Shown in pieces: positions 19,609-29,086 of a stretch of 64,000 nt of DNA. Each line of letters starts with the position of its first letter. Position 1 is the first letter of the stretch. The notes beneath the pieces were generated by a model that had not been told where the DNA came from, searched no databases, and was given only the letters and a program-made list of their open reading frames with translations. A program made the position numbers and the translations under genes. The stretch comes from Kofleriaceae bacterium (GTDB lineage Bacteria; Myxococcota_A; Polyangia; Haliangiales; Haliangiaceae), in assembly GCA_020633495.1 (NCBI GenBank), contig JACKDR010000018.1:62001-126000 (forward strand). Reading direction: 5' to 3'.

Positions 19609-19869
19609 TCAGCACACGGCGGACAGGCACGACGCGGCGGCGTGCGCCACCTGGCCGGGGACCGCGCCGAGATCGAGCGTGGTCGCGCCGACGTGGGCGT
19701 GGGTCAGCGGCTGGGCGCCGGCCTCGCCGAGCGACAGGACGCACAGGATCAGGAAGCTGGCGATCATGATCGCGAAGGCGATGTCGTAGATGCGGTGCTT
19801 GCGCTCGCGGCTGACGATGTTGGCGAGGCGGCTGGTGCTGGTCGAGGCGGTCGTGGTCGAGGTGGTCAT
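19609..19869 (-). CDS. Small single-pass membrane protein
   Basis: This 86-residue protein has a Ser/Thr-rich N-terminus, a basic patch (SRERKHRIYD), one strong membrane segment (about 29-47, IAFAIMIASFLILCVLSLG) and a short tail ending in CLSAVC. ATG 19869 has a good Shine-Dalgarno AAGGAG about 9 nt upstream, which supports it as a real gene despite its size. I do not recognise the family. The two C-terminal cysteines could be lipidated or disulfide-bonded. An AT-rich patch (ACTAATTCAACT, 19918-19929) upstream is the most promoter-like sequence nearby. Confidence 0.7.
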   Translation of the reverse strand: MTTSTTTASTSTSRLANIVSRERKHRIYDIAFAIMIASFLILCVLSLGEAGAQPLTHAHVGATTLDLGAVPGQVAHAAASCLSAVC

Positions 19870-20453
19870 GGTGGCGCTCCTTGCAGATGGCGGCGTTCAC
19901 TGCCGCGGACGATGGGGACTAATTCAACTCGCGGGCCAACCCGAGCGAGGCCGCGAGGCCTCACCGCGATCGGCGCGCGCACCCGACGTGTGTGCGGTGC
20001 GGATGACGGCGCGACGCGCACTTGCGCGTGCGACGACGCTTCAGCCGTGCGGCGACGGCGCGCGCGCGCCGCGACGACCTGGCAAACCCTGGCCAGAAGC
20101 CGTGCGCGCGAGCTCGGGTGCGACACCGCTGCGGTGTCGCAGGGTGTCGCGATCGGGTGTCGCAGTGACCGCGCGGCGCCGGCGTCGCGGCGCCGCGGAC
20201 GCGCGCGCGCGCCGGCACCGGGACACCGCCGCCATGGTCGACGGCGTGATCGCGGTGCCCGGTACAGAAGCCGTGGCGCGACGCCCACTTGTGCGCTGGC
20301 CACCGCGCTCGCCAGGTGGCTCGCGGCGCGTCCGGAACACGCGATCGTGGCGGCGACCGGTACAGCGTGGCGGGGCATGGCGCCCCGCGTGGGGCGTGGT
20401 AACGCGCGCCGCGGGCGCGCCCGTGCGCGGCCGCGACGGCGCGCGCCGCCCGG
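19870..20453. other. 584-nt intergenic gap
   Basis: I see no convincing protein gene between mutS2 and the small membrane gene. The open frames here have no Shine-Dalgarno or recognisable domain. The gap holds short dispersed repeats (CAGAAGCCGTG twice), a hairpin CGCCCC-GCGT-GGGGCG near 20380, and the palindrome with direct repeats at 20119-20163 listed separately. An untranslated RNA is possible, but I cannot show one. Confidence 0.5.
20119..20163. promoter_or_regulatory. Palindrome plus GGGTGTCGC direct repeats
   Basis: A near-perfect palindrome, TGCGACACCGC-T-GCGGTGTCGCA (20119-20141, 11-bp arms), is followed by two more direct copies of GGGTGTCGC (20142-20150 and 20155-20163). The heptamer GTGTCGC thus occurs three times directly and once inverted within 45 bp. 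This looks like a protein-binding cluster. No regulator is assigned. Confidence 0.45.
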
Positions 20454-22955
20454 CTACGCCTTGAGGACGACCACGGTCACGCCGTCACCGCCCTCGCCGG
20501 CCTCACCGGCGCGCCAGCGCGCGACCGCGGCGTGGCCCTTGAGGTGGGTCCGCAGCGCGGTGCGCAGCGCGCCGGTGCCGTGGCCGTGCACGACGAAGAT
20601 CGCGTCGCGCGACAGCAGCAGGCTCTCGTCGAGGAAGCGATCGAGCTCGTCGACGGCCTCGTCGACGCGCCGGCCCCGCACGTCCAGGGTGCTGTCGGGC
20701 GTGCGCGCGCCGGCCTTGCCGTCGGTCGCGCCCTCGACCAGCGCGACCGCGGGGCCGCCGGCCGCCGCGCCGCCGTCGGGCTCGACCTGGATCGCCGCGG
20801 CGCCACGATCGCGCGCCGCCTCGCCGCCGCGCCCGCCGCCGCCCGCCCCGGCGCCGGCCTTGCGGTGGATGTCGAGCAGCACCTCGTCGAGCGGCACCGT
20901 CGTGTGCATCGCGCCGAGGCGGACCTCGACGCGGCCGCGCGCCGGCGCCGCGACGATCTCGCCGCGGCCGCCGAGGCCGGTGAGGATCACTGGCGTGCCC
21001 GGCACCAGCTCGCCGTCGCGCGGCGCCCGGCCCGGCGGCAGGCCGCGCGCCGGCTGGTGGCGCGCCACCTCGGCGCCGACGCCGGCCAGCTTGCGCCGCG
21101 CCTGCTGGACGTCCTCGGCGGTGACCTTGGCCTCGGCGGCCTTGCGGCGCAGCTCGGCGCGGACCTGCTCGGCCTCGGCGCGGGCCTGGCGCAGCGACGT
21201 CATCGCCTCGCCGTACGCCGCCGCCGCCTGCTTCTCGGCGCGGGCGCGGTGGCGGTCGCGATCGGCGCGCAGCGCCATGCGCTCGGCCTCGAGCGCCTCG
21301 AGCTCGTCGAGCTGCAGCGCCCGCTCCTCCTCGAGCCGGCGCCGCTGGTCGGCGACCCGCTCGAGCAGCAGCTCGACGTTGGCGCCGGCCTCGCCGAGCA
21401 GGCCCTGGGCGCGCTCGACGATCGGCCCGGGCAGCCCCATCGTGCGCGCCACGGTCAGCGCGCCCGAGCTGCCCGGCGTGCCCAGGTGCAGCTTGAAGGT
21501 GGGCGCCATGCGCTGCAGGTCGTAGCCGACCGACGCGTTGGCGAACCGCGGATCGACCGCGCCCATCGCCTTGAGCCGCTCGTAGTGGGTCGTGACGATC
21601 GCGGTGACGCCGCGCGCCGCCAGCGCCTCGAGCACCGCCTGCGCCAGCGCCGCGCCCTGATCCGGATCGGTGCCGACCGCGATCTCGTCGATCAGCAGCA
21701 GCGTGCCGGCGCCGCACTCGGTCAGGAACGTGCGCAGCGCCAGGACGTGGCCGGTGAACGTCGACAGATCGCGCTCGAGGCTCTGGGCGTCGCCGATGTC
21801 GGTGCGGACGTCGTCGAACCAGCCCATGACGCTGCCCGACTCGGCGGGGACGTGGAGGCCGGCGCGCACCATCAGCGCGGCCAGGCCGCTGGTCTTGAGC
21901 GCGACGGTCTTGCCGCCGGCGTTGGGACCCGACACCAGCAGCGTCGTCGCCGCCGCCACGGTGATGTCGTTGGCGACGCAGCGCCGGTCCGACAGCAGCA
22001 TCAGCGGGTGGCGCGCGTGCAGCAGGCCGATCCGCGGCGCGTCGTCGACGATCGGCGCCGACGCGACGAGGTCGTCGGCGAGCCGCGCCGACGCCGCGAT
22101 GACGTCGAGGACCTCGGCGACGACGACACCGACGTCGATCGCGTCGGCCTCCTCGGCGACCCAGCCGCTGAACTTGGCCAGGATGCGGCGCTCCTCGTCG
22201 AGGACGTCGCACTCGGCGAGCTTGAGCCGGTTGTTGAGGTCGACGATCTCCTCGGGCTCGATGAACAGGGTCTGGCCCGAGCCCGAGGTGCCGTGGAGGA
22301 TGCCCTTGACGAAGCCCTTGCCGTCGTGGCGCACCGGCAGGACGTAGCGATCGTCGCGCTGGGTGTAGAACGAGTCCTGCAGGTACGGCGCGAACCGAGG
22401 GTCACCGACCAGCGTGTCCATCCGCTTGTCGAGCTGGCCGCGGATCCCGGCGAGGGCGCGGCGCAGCGGCCCGAGCGCGTCGGAGGCGTGATCGACCAGG
22501 CGGCCGTCGGGATCGAAGGCCTCGAGGATCGGGTGGAACAGGTGCCCGAGGTCGGCGAGCTCGGCGCCGAGGCCGGCCAGGCGCGGCGCGATCTCGGCGT
22601 GCTGGCGCAGGTGGGCGCGCAGCCGCGTCACCGCCCGCGCGGTGCCGGCGACCGCCAGCAGCTCGGGGGCGTCGAGCGCCGCGGCCTTGCGGACCCGCTC
22701 GATCGCGCCGGCGACGTCCTCGATGCCGCCCAGCGGCAGCGCGGCGTCGCGGGCCGCCAGGTCGCGGGCCTCGGCGACCTCGGCGATGCGGGTCCGCGCC
22801 TCGGCCGCGTCGTCGTAGAAGACGTGGCCGCGCACCGCGGCGGCGCCGCGGGTGGAGGCGCAGCGGGCGGCCCAGTGCTCGACCAGCTGGGGCCAGCCCA
22901 GATCGGCGAGGGTGGTGGCGGCGATCGCGGTCACGGGGGCCGCAGTCTGCGGCAT
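20454..22955 (-). CDS. mutS2: Endonuclease MutS2
   Basis: This 833-residue MutS2 lacks the MutS mismatch-reading domain and carries a C-terminal Smr nuclease domain. The core domain occupies about 1-300. The ATPase shows Walker A GPNAGGKT (343-350) and Walker B LLLIDEIAVGTDPDQG. A long coiled coil (about 520-640) leads to the Smr domain (about 749-833, TLDVRGRRVDEAVDELDRF and the HGHGTG motif). In other bacteria MutS2 suppresses recombination or rescues collided ribosomes. Which applies here is unknown. An internal GTG at 22934 is an alternative start that would remove the atypical first seven residues. It is probably a single-gene unit. Confidence 0.96.
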   Translation of the reverse strand: MPQTAAPVTAIAATTLADLGWPQLVEHWAARCASTRGAAAVRGHVFYDDAAEARTRIAEVAEARDLAARDAALPLGGIEDVAGAIERVRKAAALDAPELLAVAGTARAVTRLRAHLRQHAEIAPRLAGLGAELADLGHLFHPILEAFDPDGRLVDHASDALGPLRRALAGIRGQLDKRMDTLVGDPRFAPYLQDSFYTQRDDRYVLPVRHDGKGFVKGILHGTSGSGQTLFIEPEEIVDLNNRLKLAECDVLDEERRILAKFSGWVAEEADAIDVGVVVAEVLDVIAASARLADDLVASAPIVDDAPRIGLLHARHPLMLLSDRRCVANDITVAAATTLLVSGPNAGGKTVALKTSGLAALMVRAGLHVPAESGSVMGWFDDVRTDIGDAQSLERDLSTFTGHVLALRTFLTECGAGTLLLIDEIAVGTDPDQGAALAQAVLEALAARGVTAIVTTHYERLKAMGAVDPRFANASVGYDLQRMAPTFKLHLGTPGSSGALTVARTMGLPGPIVERAQGLLGEAGANVELLLERVADQRRRLEEERALQLDELEALEAERMALRADRDRHRARAEKQAAAAYGEAMTSLRQARAEAEQVRAELRRKAAEAKVTAEDVQQARRKLAGVGAEVARHQPARGLPPGRAPRDGELVPGTPVILTGLGGRGEIVAAPARGRVEVRLGAMHTTVPLDEVLLDIHRKAGAGAGGGGRGGEAARDRGAAAIQVEPDGGAAAGGPAVALVEGATDGKAGARTPDSTLDVRGRRVDEAVDELDRFLDESLLLSRDAIFVVHGHGTGALRTALRTHLKGHAAVARWRAGEAGEGGDGVTVVVLKA

Positions 22956-23013
22956 GCTCCCGCCCTCGGCAACCGCTGGGTGCGCCCGAGGCGGGCGCCG
23001 CCGCCGGCCCCGC

Positions 23014-23937
<924 letters not shown>

Positions 23938-24017
23938 CGGGGAGGAGGAGCCGCGCCTCTGGACCTTTATAAACCGGAACGCCGCGGGATCGCCACTTCC
24001 GGGGTCCCGCCGGCCCC

Positions 24018-24809
24018 TCAGCCGCCCGAGCCCCCTGTCCCCACGGACGGGGGTGGCGGCGGCGTGAGCTGATCCCAGGGCGCGCTGACGCCCAGGTACT
24101 CGCCCCACTCGAAGCCGCTGTCGTAGATCGCCTGCTGCTGCTCGGGGCTGAGGATGCCCCCGACCCGGCCCTCGGCGCCCGACAGGATCTGGCCGAGGCC
24201 GCCGGCGTACTCGAGCAGGCCCGCGACGTTGCGCTCGTACGGGGTGACCTGGCCGTCGGTGATGGCGCCGTTGGTGTAGGTGATCAGCTCCTGGTAGACG
24301 TCCCCGAAGGCGGCGTCGAGGGCCGCGCTCTGCTCGGGCGTGACCCCGGCGGCGGCCTCGGCCTCGGCGCGCTGCGCGGCGAGCTGCTCGCGGGGGCGGC
24401 TCAGCGCGGCGTCGACCAGGGGCAGGACCCGGGCCCGGTACTCGTCGTCGGTCTCGCCCTCGAGCCGGCCGAGCAGGCCGGCGATCTCCTGCTGGCGACG
24501 CAGGCGGCGCTCGAGGCGGGACTCCCGCGGCGTCTCGGGCAGCGTGGGGCGATCGCCGCGGTCGAGATCGCGGCCGAGGCCCCGGCCGGTGCGCGCCAGC
24601 GGGTCGTCGGCGTCGCCGAGGGCCGGCGCGGCGGCCGCGGCGCCCCACGGATCGGGGCGCGCCGCCGCCCCAGCGGCGGCGGCCGCGGCGGGCTCGAGGC
24701 GCGACACGCGACGGCGGAGGTCACGGTTGTCGAGCCAGAGCCAGACGGCGGCGAGGGTGGAGACCGCGGCGGCGGCGGCGGTGACGGCCATCCAGGTGCG
24801 ACGGGACAC
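24018..24809 (-). CDS. Membrane-anchored coiled-coil protein
   Basis: This 263-residue protein has an N-terminal membrane anchor (about 7-26, AVTAAAAAVSTLAAVWLWLD), a short coiled coil, an Ala/Pro-rich linker and a helical charged region (about 95-165). A C-terminal domain of about 90 residues contains GAITDGQVTPYERNVAGLL and ILSPEQQQAIYDSGFEWGEY. I do not recognise the family; similar helical domains occur in periplasmic stress proteins, but that is weak. GTG 24809 follows TAGCCT by 6 nt with no Shine-Dalgarno, consistent with a leaderless mRNA. The GTGCCC satellite lies immediately upstream. The diguanylate cyclase start is 80 nt downstream. Confidence 0.82.
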   Translation of the reverse strand: MSRRTWMAVTAAAAAVSTLAAVWLWLDNRDLRRRVSRLEPAAAAAAGAAARPDPWGAAAAAPALGDADDPLARTGRGLGRDLDRGDRPTLPETPRESRLERRLRRQQEIAGLLGRLEGETDDEYRARVLPLVDAALSRPREQLAAQRAEAEAAAGVTPEQSAALDAAFGDVYQELITYTNGAITDGQVTPYERNVAGLLEYAGGLGQILSGAEGRVGGILSPEQQQAIYDSGFEWGEYLGVSAPWDQLTPPPPPSVGTGGSGG

Positions 24810-24835
24810 GGCGGGAGGCTAGCAGTCGGCGGCGG

Positions 24836-25047
24836 ATCGGGCACGGGCACGGGCACGGGCACGGATCGGACCCGGAGCGGGCACGGGCGCGGATCGGACC
24901 CGGAGCGGGCACGGGCACGGGCACGGGCGCGGATCGGACCCGGAGCGGGCACGGGCACGGGCACGGGCACGGACTCAGATCGGGCACGGGCACGGGCACG
25001 GGCACGGACTCAGATCGGGCTCGGGCACGGGCACGGAGCGGGAGCGG
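24836..25047 (-). repeat. GTGCCC hexamer satellite, locus 2
   Basis: On the + strand this reads GGGCAC runs separated by GGATCGGACCCGGAGC (three times) and GGACTCAGATC (twice). Read on the - strand, GTGCCCGATCTGAGTCC is nearly identical to the spacer unit of locus 1. The array fills the gap between the DUF5916 stop (25053) and the start region of the coiled-coil gene (24809). No gene is seen in it. Confidence 0.9.
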
Positions 25048-25052
25048 GGCGA

Positions 25053-27713
25053 TCAGATGCCGACCCAGAAGTTGGCCTTCACCATCACCAGGTTCTCACC
25101 GCGGGCGTCGGCGAGGGCGCGCAGGTCGTGGCCGAGCCGGAAGTCGCCGCTGTCGTCGTCGGAGCTGCGGCCGTGGCTCCAGATGAAGAAGACCGTCGAG
25201 CCCGGGCGATACTCCCAGCGCGCGACCAGCGTGCTGCGCAGCTCGCGGAAGTCGAAGTCGGGGCGGCCGAAGGCGATGTCGGCGCCGGCGGCGCCGTCGG
25301 TGTCGACGTAGATGTTGCCGTCGGCGTCGGTCATCAGCTGGTCGGCGCCGTAGACCCGCCAGCGATCGTCGTAGGCGTCGGCGTAGGTGTCGGCGGCCTC
25401 CTTGTACTCGGTGTAGCCGCCGGTGGCGATGAAGGGCTGGGCGTAGAGCTGGACGCTGAGCTCGGGCGTGAACGTCCACGACGTCCGCAGGGTCAGCGCG
25501 GCGATGACCTGGTGCAGCCGGGCGAACACGTAGTGGCTGCGGTCGGCGGCGTCGGCCAGCTCGTCGACGTACTGGTGGTCCTCGTAGCCGTACGACAGGC
25601 TCGGGCCCAGGCTGACGTCGACGTTGCTGCGCGCCTGGATGTCGAGCGACGCGTTGACGTTGCTGTTCCACGAGTCGCTGATCGGCCGCCAGCCGTAGTT
25701 GACGTTGAGGTTCGCCGACACCGCCTTGCGACCGTCGGTGCCGACGCTGATCCAGCCGTTGCGGCCGTCCTCGGCGTGATAGCGCGGGCCGCCGCGCAGG
25801 AGCCCGGGGTTCCAGCGCCCCAGGTCGACGTTGATCCCCGCCCCCGCGTGCCAGTAGTTCGCGAAGGTGGCGTTGACGTTGGTGTTGCCACCGTAGCCGC
25901 CGATCCGCGGCTCGAAGTCGGAGAAGACCCAGACGTTGCTCTCGAGCGACCACTCCAGCAGGACGTCGCCGGGGCGGTTGTCCCGGTAGCCGGCCCACAC
26001 CCACTGGCTGATCGTGTCGCCGCCGTGCTGGAAGCCGAGGTCGTTGAGCTCGAGCCCCGGCGAGCGGACGTCGCCGCCGACGCCGAACGGCAGCCGCGGG
26101 TGGTTCCAGCGCCCGACGTCCCACAAGAGGCCCGCGCCCGACATCGACGTCGCGCCGGGATCGAGGTGCAGGTGGGTGGCGTCGGGGCGCTGGAACAGGT
26201 GCCGGATCTCGTGCTTGTCGGCCAGGATCGCGTCGGCGGTGCCGTGGACGTAGCTGCCGTAGGCCTTGAACGAGGTCGACCACTGGTCGTGGCCGAAGCG
26301 GTGGGTGCCGTCGAGGCCGGCGGCGTAGCCCTGATCGTGGAGCAGCCCCGCGAGATCGGTGCCGTCGAGGCGGCGGTTGGTGGCGGTGACGATCGCGTTG
26401 AGCTGGCTCTTGCCGCCGCGCAGGTCCTTGAGCGCGCGCAGCACCGCGTAGTTGGTCAGCGGCTCGACGATGACCCGGCGCTTGGCGCCGCCCGGGTCCT
26501 GGACCCGCGCGGTCTCCTCGGCGGTGACCGCCTCGAGGGCGCCGACGGTCCAGCCCCGGCCGACCTTGCCGCCGACCTTGGCGGCGCCGTAGATCGTGGT
26601 GCCGATCGGGTTGGCCTCCCACTCGGCGTCGGGATCGACGTCGGAGCCGTAGGCGTGGGGCGCGGCGCCGATGCGCCGCGAGTAGAACAGGCCCTCACCG
26701 CCACCGTCGCCGCCCTGCGCCAGGCCGTAGCGGAAGATGTCGGTGCCCTCGAGGAAGAACGGCCGCTTCTCGGCGAAGAACAGCTCCTGGGCGCTGAGGT
26801 TGACCTGCGACGGATCGGCCTCGACCTGGCCGAAGTCGGGGTTGATGGTCCCGGTCAGGGTCAACGACGAGGTCAGGCCGTAGCGGACGTCGAGGCCGGC
26901 GCCGAGCCGCGGCGCGACGTCGTGGGTGAACGGGTCGCCCTCGTCGACCGGCGTCGCGGCGACGCCCGCGGTCATGTACGGCAGGATCTCGACGCGGCGC
27001 CCCGGCGTGACGTCGTCGACGTCGTCGAGCGTGCCGAACACCGAGACGATCTGATCGCCGGACCGCGGCCACGGCGACCACGTCGACTCCTCGCCGGTGC
27101 GGGCGACCGAGCGCACCAGCTGCAGGCCCCACTGCTGGTGCTCGTGGCCGGAGAAGCGCAGCTGGCTGAGCGGGATGCGCAGCTCGGCGACCCAGCCCTG
27201 ATCGTCGACGGACGCCGCGCCCGACCACACCGCGTCCCAGCTGTCGTCGGCCTCGTGATCGTTGAAGAGCAGGCGATCGAGCTGGACCCCGACCGGGTTG
27301 AGGCCAAAGACGAACGCGGTGCGGCGATCGTGATACGAGTCGACGCCGACCAGGATCCAGTCGGACGCCGACTGCTGGTCGCGGCGGGTCAAGAGGCCCC
27401 GGATCTGATCCGGGTGATCGTCGAACGCGCGGACCCCGACGTAGAGGGCCTCGTCGTCGTAGACGACCCGGAACTCGGTGTCCTCGGTCGGCGGCTTGCC
27501 CTCGTCGGGGAAGCGCTGGACGAAGCCCCGGGTCGGGGTGGCGGCCTGCCAGCCGGCGTCGTCGAGGACGCCGTCGATCGTGACGTCGCCGACGCGGCGG
27601 CTGGCCTGGGTGTGGACGTCGCCGGCGCCGTGGGCGGGCGCGGCGACCGCGACCAGCGCGGTGAGGAGCGCCAGGCTGGGCCCGGCGCAGCGGAGAACGG
27701 AGGGCGAGACCAT
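25053..27713 (-). CDS. DUF5916 outer-membrane protein with CBM9-like domain
   Basis: From ATG 27713 the protein has 886 residues and a clean signal peptide (about 1-29, cleavage after AHG). An N-terminal CBM9-like beta-sandwich (about 35-235, TIDGVLDDAGWQAATP, then DEALYVGVRAFDD) is followed by the DUF5916 region. That region includes the typical INPDFGQVEADPSQVNLSAQ and FFAEKRPFFLEG motifs. The C-terminal half has beta-strand-rich porin-like sequence ending in NFWVGI. Family members are predicted outer-membrane barrels of unknown substrate, perhaps binding carbohydrate. ATG 27809, with AAGGGG upstream and TACGAT 14 nt before it, is an alternative start that would give an unusually long Arg-rich leader. 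It is transcribed alone. Confidence 0.92.
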   Translation of the reverse strand: MVSPSVLRCAGPSLALLTALVAVAAPAHGAGDVHTQASRRVGDVTIDGVLDDAGWQAATPTRGFVQRFPDEGKPPTEDTEFRVVYDDEALYVGVRAFDDHPDQIRGLLTRRDQQSASDWILVGVDSYHDRRTAFVFGLNPVGVQLDRLLFNDHEADDSWDAVWSGAASVDDQGWVAELRIPLSQLRFSGHEHQQWGLQLVRSVARTGEESTWSPWPRSGDQIVSVFGTLDDVDDVTPGRRVEILPYMTAGVAATPVDEGDPFTHDVAPRLGAGLDVRYGLTSSLTLTGTINPDFGQVEADPSQVNLSAQELFFAEKRPFFLEGTDIFRYGLAQGGDGGGEGLFYSRRIGAAPHAYGSDVDPDAEWEANPIGTTIYGAAKVGGKVGRGWTVGALEAVTAEETARVQDPGGAKRRVIVEPLTNYAVLRALKDLRGGKSQLNAIVTATNRRLDGTDLAGLLHDQGYAAGLDGTHRFGHDQWSTSFKAYGSYVHGTADAILADKHEIRHLFQRPDATHLHLDPGATSMSGAGLLWDVGRWNHPRLPFGVGGDVRSPGLELNDLGFQHGGDTISQWVWAGYRDNRPGDVLLEWSLESNVWVFSDFEPRIGGYGGNTNVNATFANYWHAGAGINVDLGRWNPGLLRGGPRYHAEDGRNGWISVGTDGRKAVSANLNVNYGWRPISDSWNSNVNASLDIQARSNVDVSLGPSLSYGYEDHQYVDELADAADRSHYVFARLHQVIAALTLRTSWTFTPELSVQLYAQPFIATGGYTEYKEAADTYADAYDDRWRVYGADQLMTDADGNIYVDTDGAAGADIAFGRPDFDFRELRSTLVARWEYRPGSTVFFIWSHGRSSDDDSGDFRLGHDLRALADARGENLVMVKANFWVGI

Positions 27714-27853
27714 GGGGTGTCCAGGGAGATCCACGAGCGCCGGTCGCGGACGACCGCGGTCGCGCCGAGTGGCTGACCTCGGACACAACCTGGTGCGGTG
27801 GCGTTGCATTCCGCCCCTTCATCGTACCCGGCGGCCCGGGCCTGCGCAGGCGA

Positions 27854-28936
27854 TCAGGTGCGCCGGGACTCGTCGCGGATCCGGGCGTGCTCGAGCAGCA
27901 GCGACGTGGTCCCCGAGCCGATCTCGTCGGAGCCGATCACCTCGCAGCTGGTGAACTCGAAGTGACCGTGGACCCAGTCGAGCACGGTCATCAGGCGCTC
28001 GCGTGGCGAGTGGGCGGGGTCACCACACTCGACCTTGACGATGCGCCCCTCGGCGACGAACAGGCGCGCGGTCCCCACCGAGGCCAGGACCAGCAGGATC
28101 CCGGACTTGCGCTCGAACTCGAGCAGCGACAGCAGCGTCGGCAGCGAGATCTCCGACAGGCTGCCGCTGAGCATCGTGGCCTCGCCGCTGCCGCGACCGT
28201 CGCGCACGATGATCCGGCCGATCCGGATCACCAGCTCCTCCTCGATGAAGGGCTTGGTGATGTAGTCGCGGACGCCGAGCCGGTAGGCCTGCAGGCGGGT
28301 CATGTCGCTGGGGTCGTCGCTGATGAAGACCACCGGGACGTCGTCGAGGCGCGGGTTGGCGCCGAGCTGCCGCAGCAGGGTCCAGCCGTCCATGATCGCC
28401 ATCTCGGCGGCGGTGATGACGACGTCGGGGCGCTGGCTCATGCACGCGGCGTAGGCGTCGGCGCCGTCGACGAAGGCGTCGACGACGTAGCCGGCCTGCT
28501 CCAGCGCCACGACGATGCGCTCGAGCGCGGGCGTGCTGGGCTCGGCGAGCACGATCCGCACGCCGACCGGGATCGGCTGCGGCGGCGGGGTCAGCTCGTC
28601 GATGAGATCGTCGAGGTACTGGACCAGCGCCTCGCGGCCGTGCGAGTCGGTCTCGAGGAACTGGAAGCCCATGCCGATGTGGCGGCCCAGCGCCCGCGCC
28701 GCCGACGGCGACAGCAGGTGGGCGACCCGCGCGATGACGCGGAAGCGGGCGCCGTCGGGCAGGGTCAGCGTCACCTCGGTGATCGCGCCGATCGGCAGCA
28801 GCTCGTCGGTGCGGACGAAGACGCCGTTCTTCGACAGGTCCTCGGACTCGGCGCGGACCACCCGATCCATGCGCTCGAACTCCACCCGACAGCGGGTGAC
28901 CAGCCGTGGCTCCCGCATCTGACGGTCGTATCCCAC
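27854..28936 (-). CDS. PilZ / pseudo-receiver / PATAN protein
   Basis: GTG 28936 is chosen because TATCAT ends 8 nt before it; ATG 28918 is the alternative. It gives 360 residues. A PilZ domain (about 10-120; REPRLVTR and DLSKNGVFV), which may bind c-di-GMP, is followed by a receiver-like domain (about 130-260). A C-terminal PATAN/DUF4388 domain (about 270-355) contains GSLSEISLPTLLSLLEFERK. The receiver lacks the phospho-acceptor: PDVVITAAEMAIMDGW has Ala where Asp is expected, though the Lys in ITKPF remains, so it is probably a phosphorylation-independent interaction module. It diverges from the menaquinone operon. A role in c-di-GMP-linked motility or development is inference. Confidence 0.92.
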   Translation of the reverse strand: MGYDRQMREPRLVTRCRVEFERMDRVVRAESEDLSKNGVFVRTDELLPIGAITEVTLTLPDGARFRVIARVAHLLSPSAARALGRHIGMGFQFLETDSHGREALVQYLDDLIDELTPPPQPIPVGVRIVLAEPSTPALERIVVALEQAGYVVDAFVDGADAYAACMSQRPDVVITAAEMAIMDGWTLLRQLGANPRLDDVPVVFISDDPSDMTRLQAYRLGVRDYITKPFIEEELVIRIGRIIVRDGRGSGEATMLSGSLSEISLPTLLSLLEFERKSGILLVLASVGTARLFVAEGRIVKVECGDPAHSPRERLMTVLDWVHGHFEFTSCEVIGSDEIGSGTTSLLLEHARIRDESRRT

Positions 28937-28986
28937 CGCCGTGGATGATAGCGCGAACCGGCGAAAACCAGATTCATCTCCGGTCG

Positions 28987-29016
28987 TTGACACTGTCAGT
29001 AAACGCCTGTTGAGAT
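28987..29016 (+). promoter_or_regulatory. Sigma-70-like promoter of the menaquinone operon
   Basis: A perfect -35 box TTGACA (28987-28992) is followed after 18 nt by TGAGAT (29011-29016), with an extended TG two bases upstream of the hexamer. The -35 box lies within an 11-bp palindrome TGACACTGTCA (28988-28998), a possible operator. The patch is AT-rich against its surroundings and lies 71 nt before the first gene of the operon. Confidence 0.65.
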
Positions 29017-29017
29017 T

Positions 29018-29059
29018 TCAGATGTTTCATGAATCCTTGAAAGCAGGCGAAACATCTGA
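29018..29059 (+). promoter_or_regulatory. Inverted repeat in operon leader
   Basis: The perfect 11-bp arms TCAGATGTTTC (29018-29028) and GAAACATCTGA (29049-29059) are separated by 20 nt. The element begins at the predicted transcription start and ends 15 nt before the Shine-Dalgarno AGGAG (29074-29078). It could be an operator or an mRNA hairpin controlling the operon. There is no T-tract, so it is not a standard terminator. Confidence 0.6.
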
Positions 29060-29086
29060 TTCTGTGCCGCCCCAGGAGCGTCCCCC

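Noticed and set aside
19961..20460. Several 85-220 codon open frames in the gap before mutS2
   Set aside because: They overlap on both strands, lack ribosome-binding sites and domains, and have Arg/Ala-rich composition typical of chance frames in high-GC DNA.
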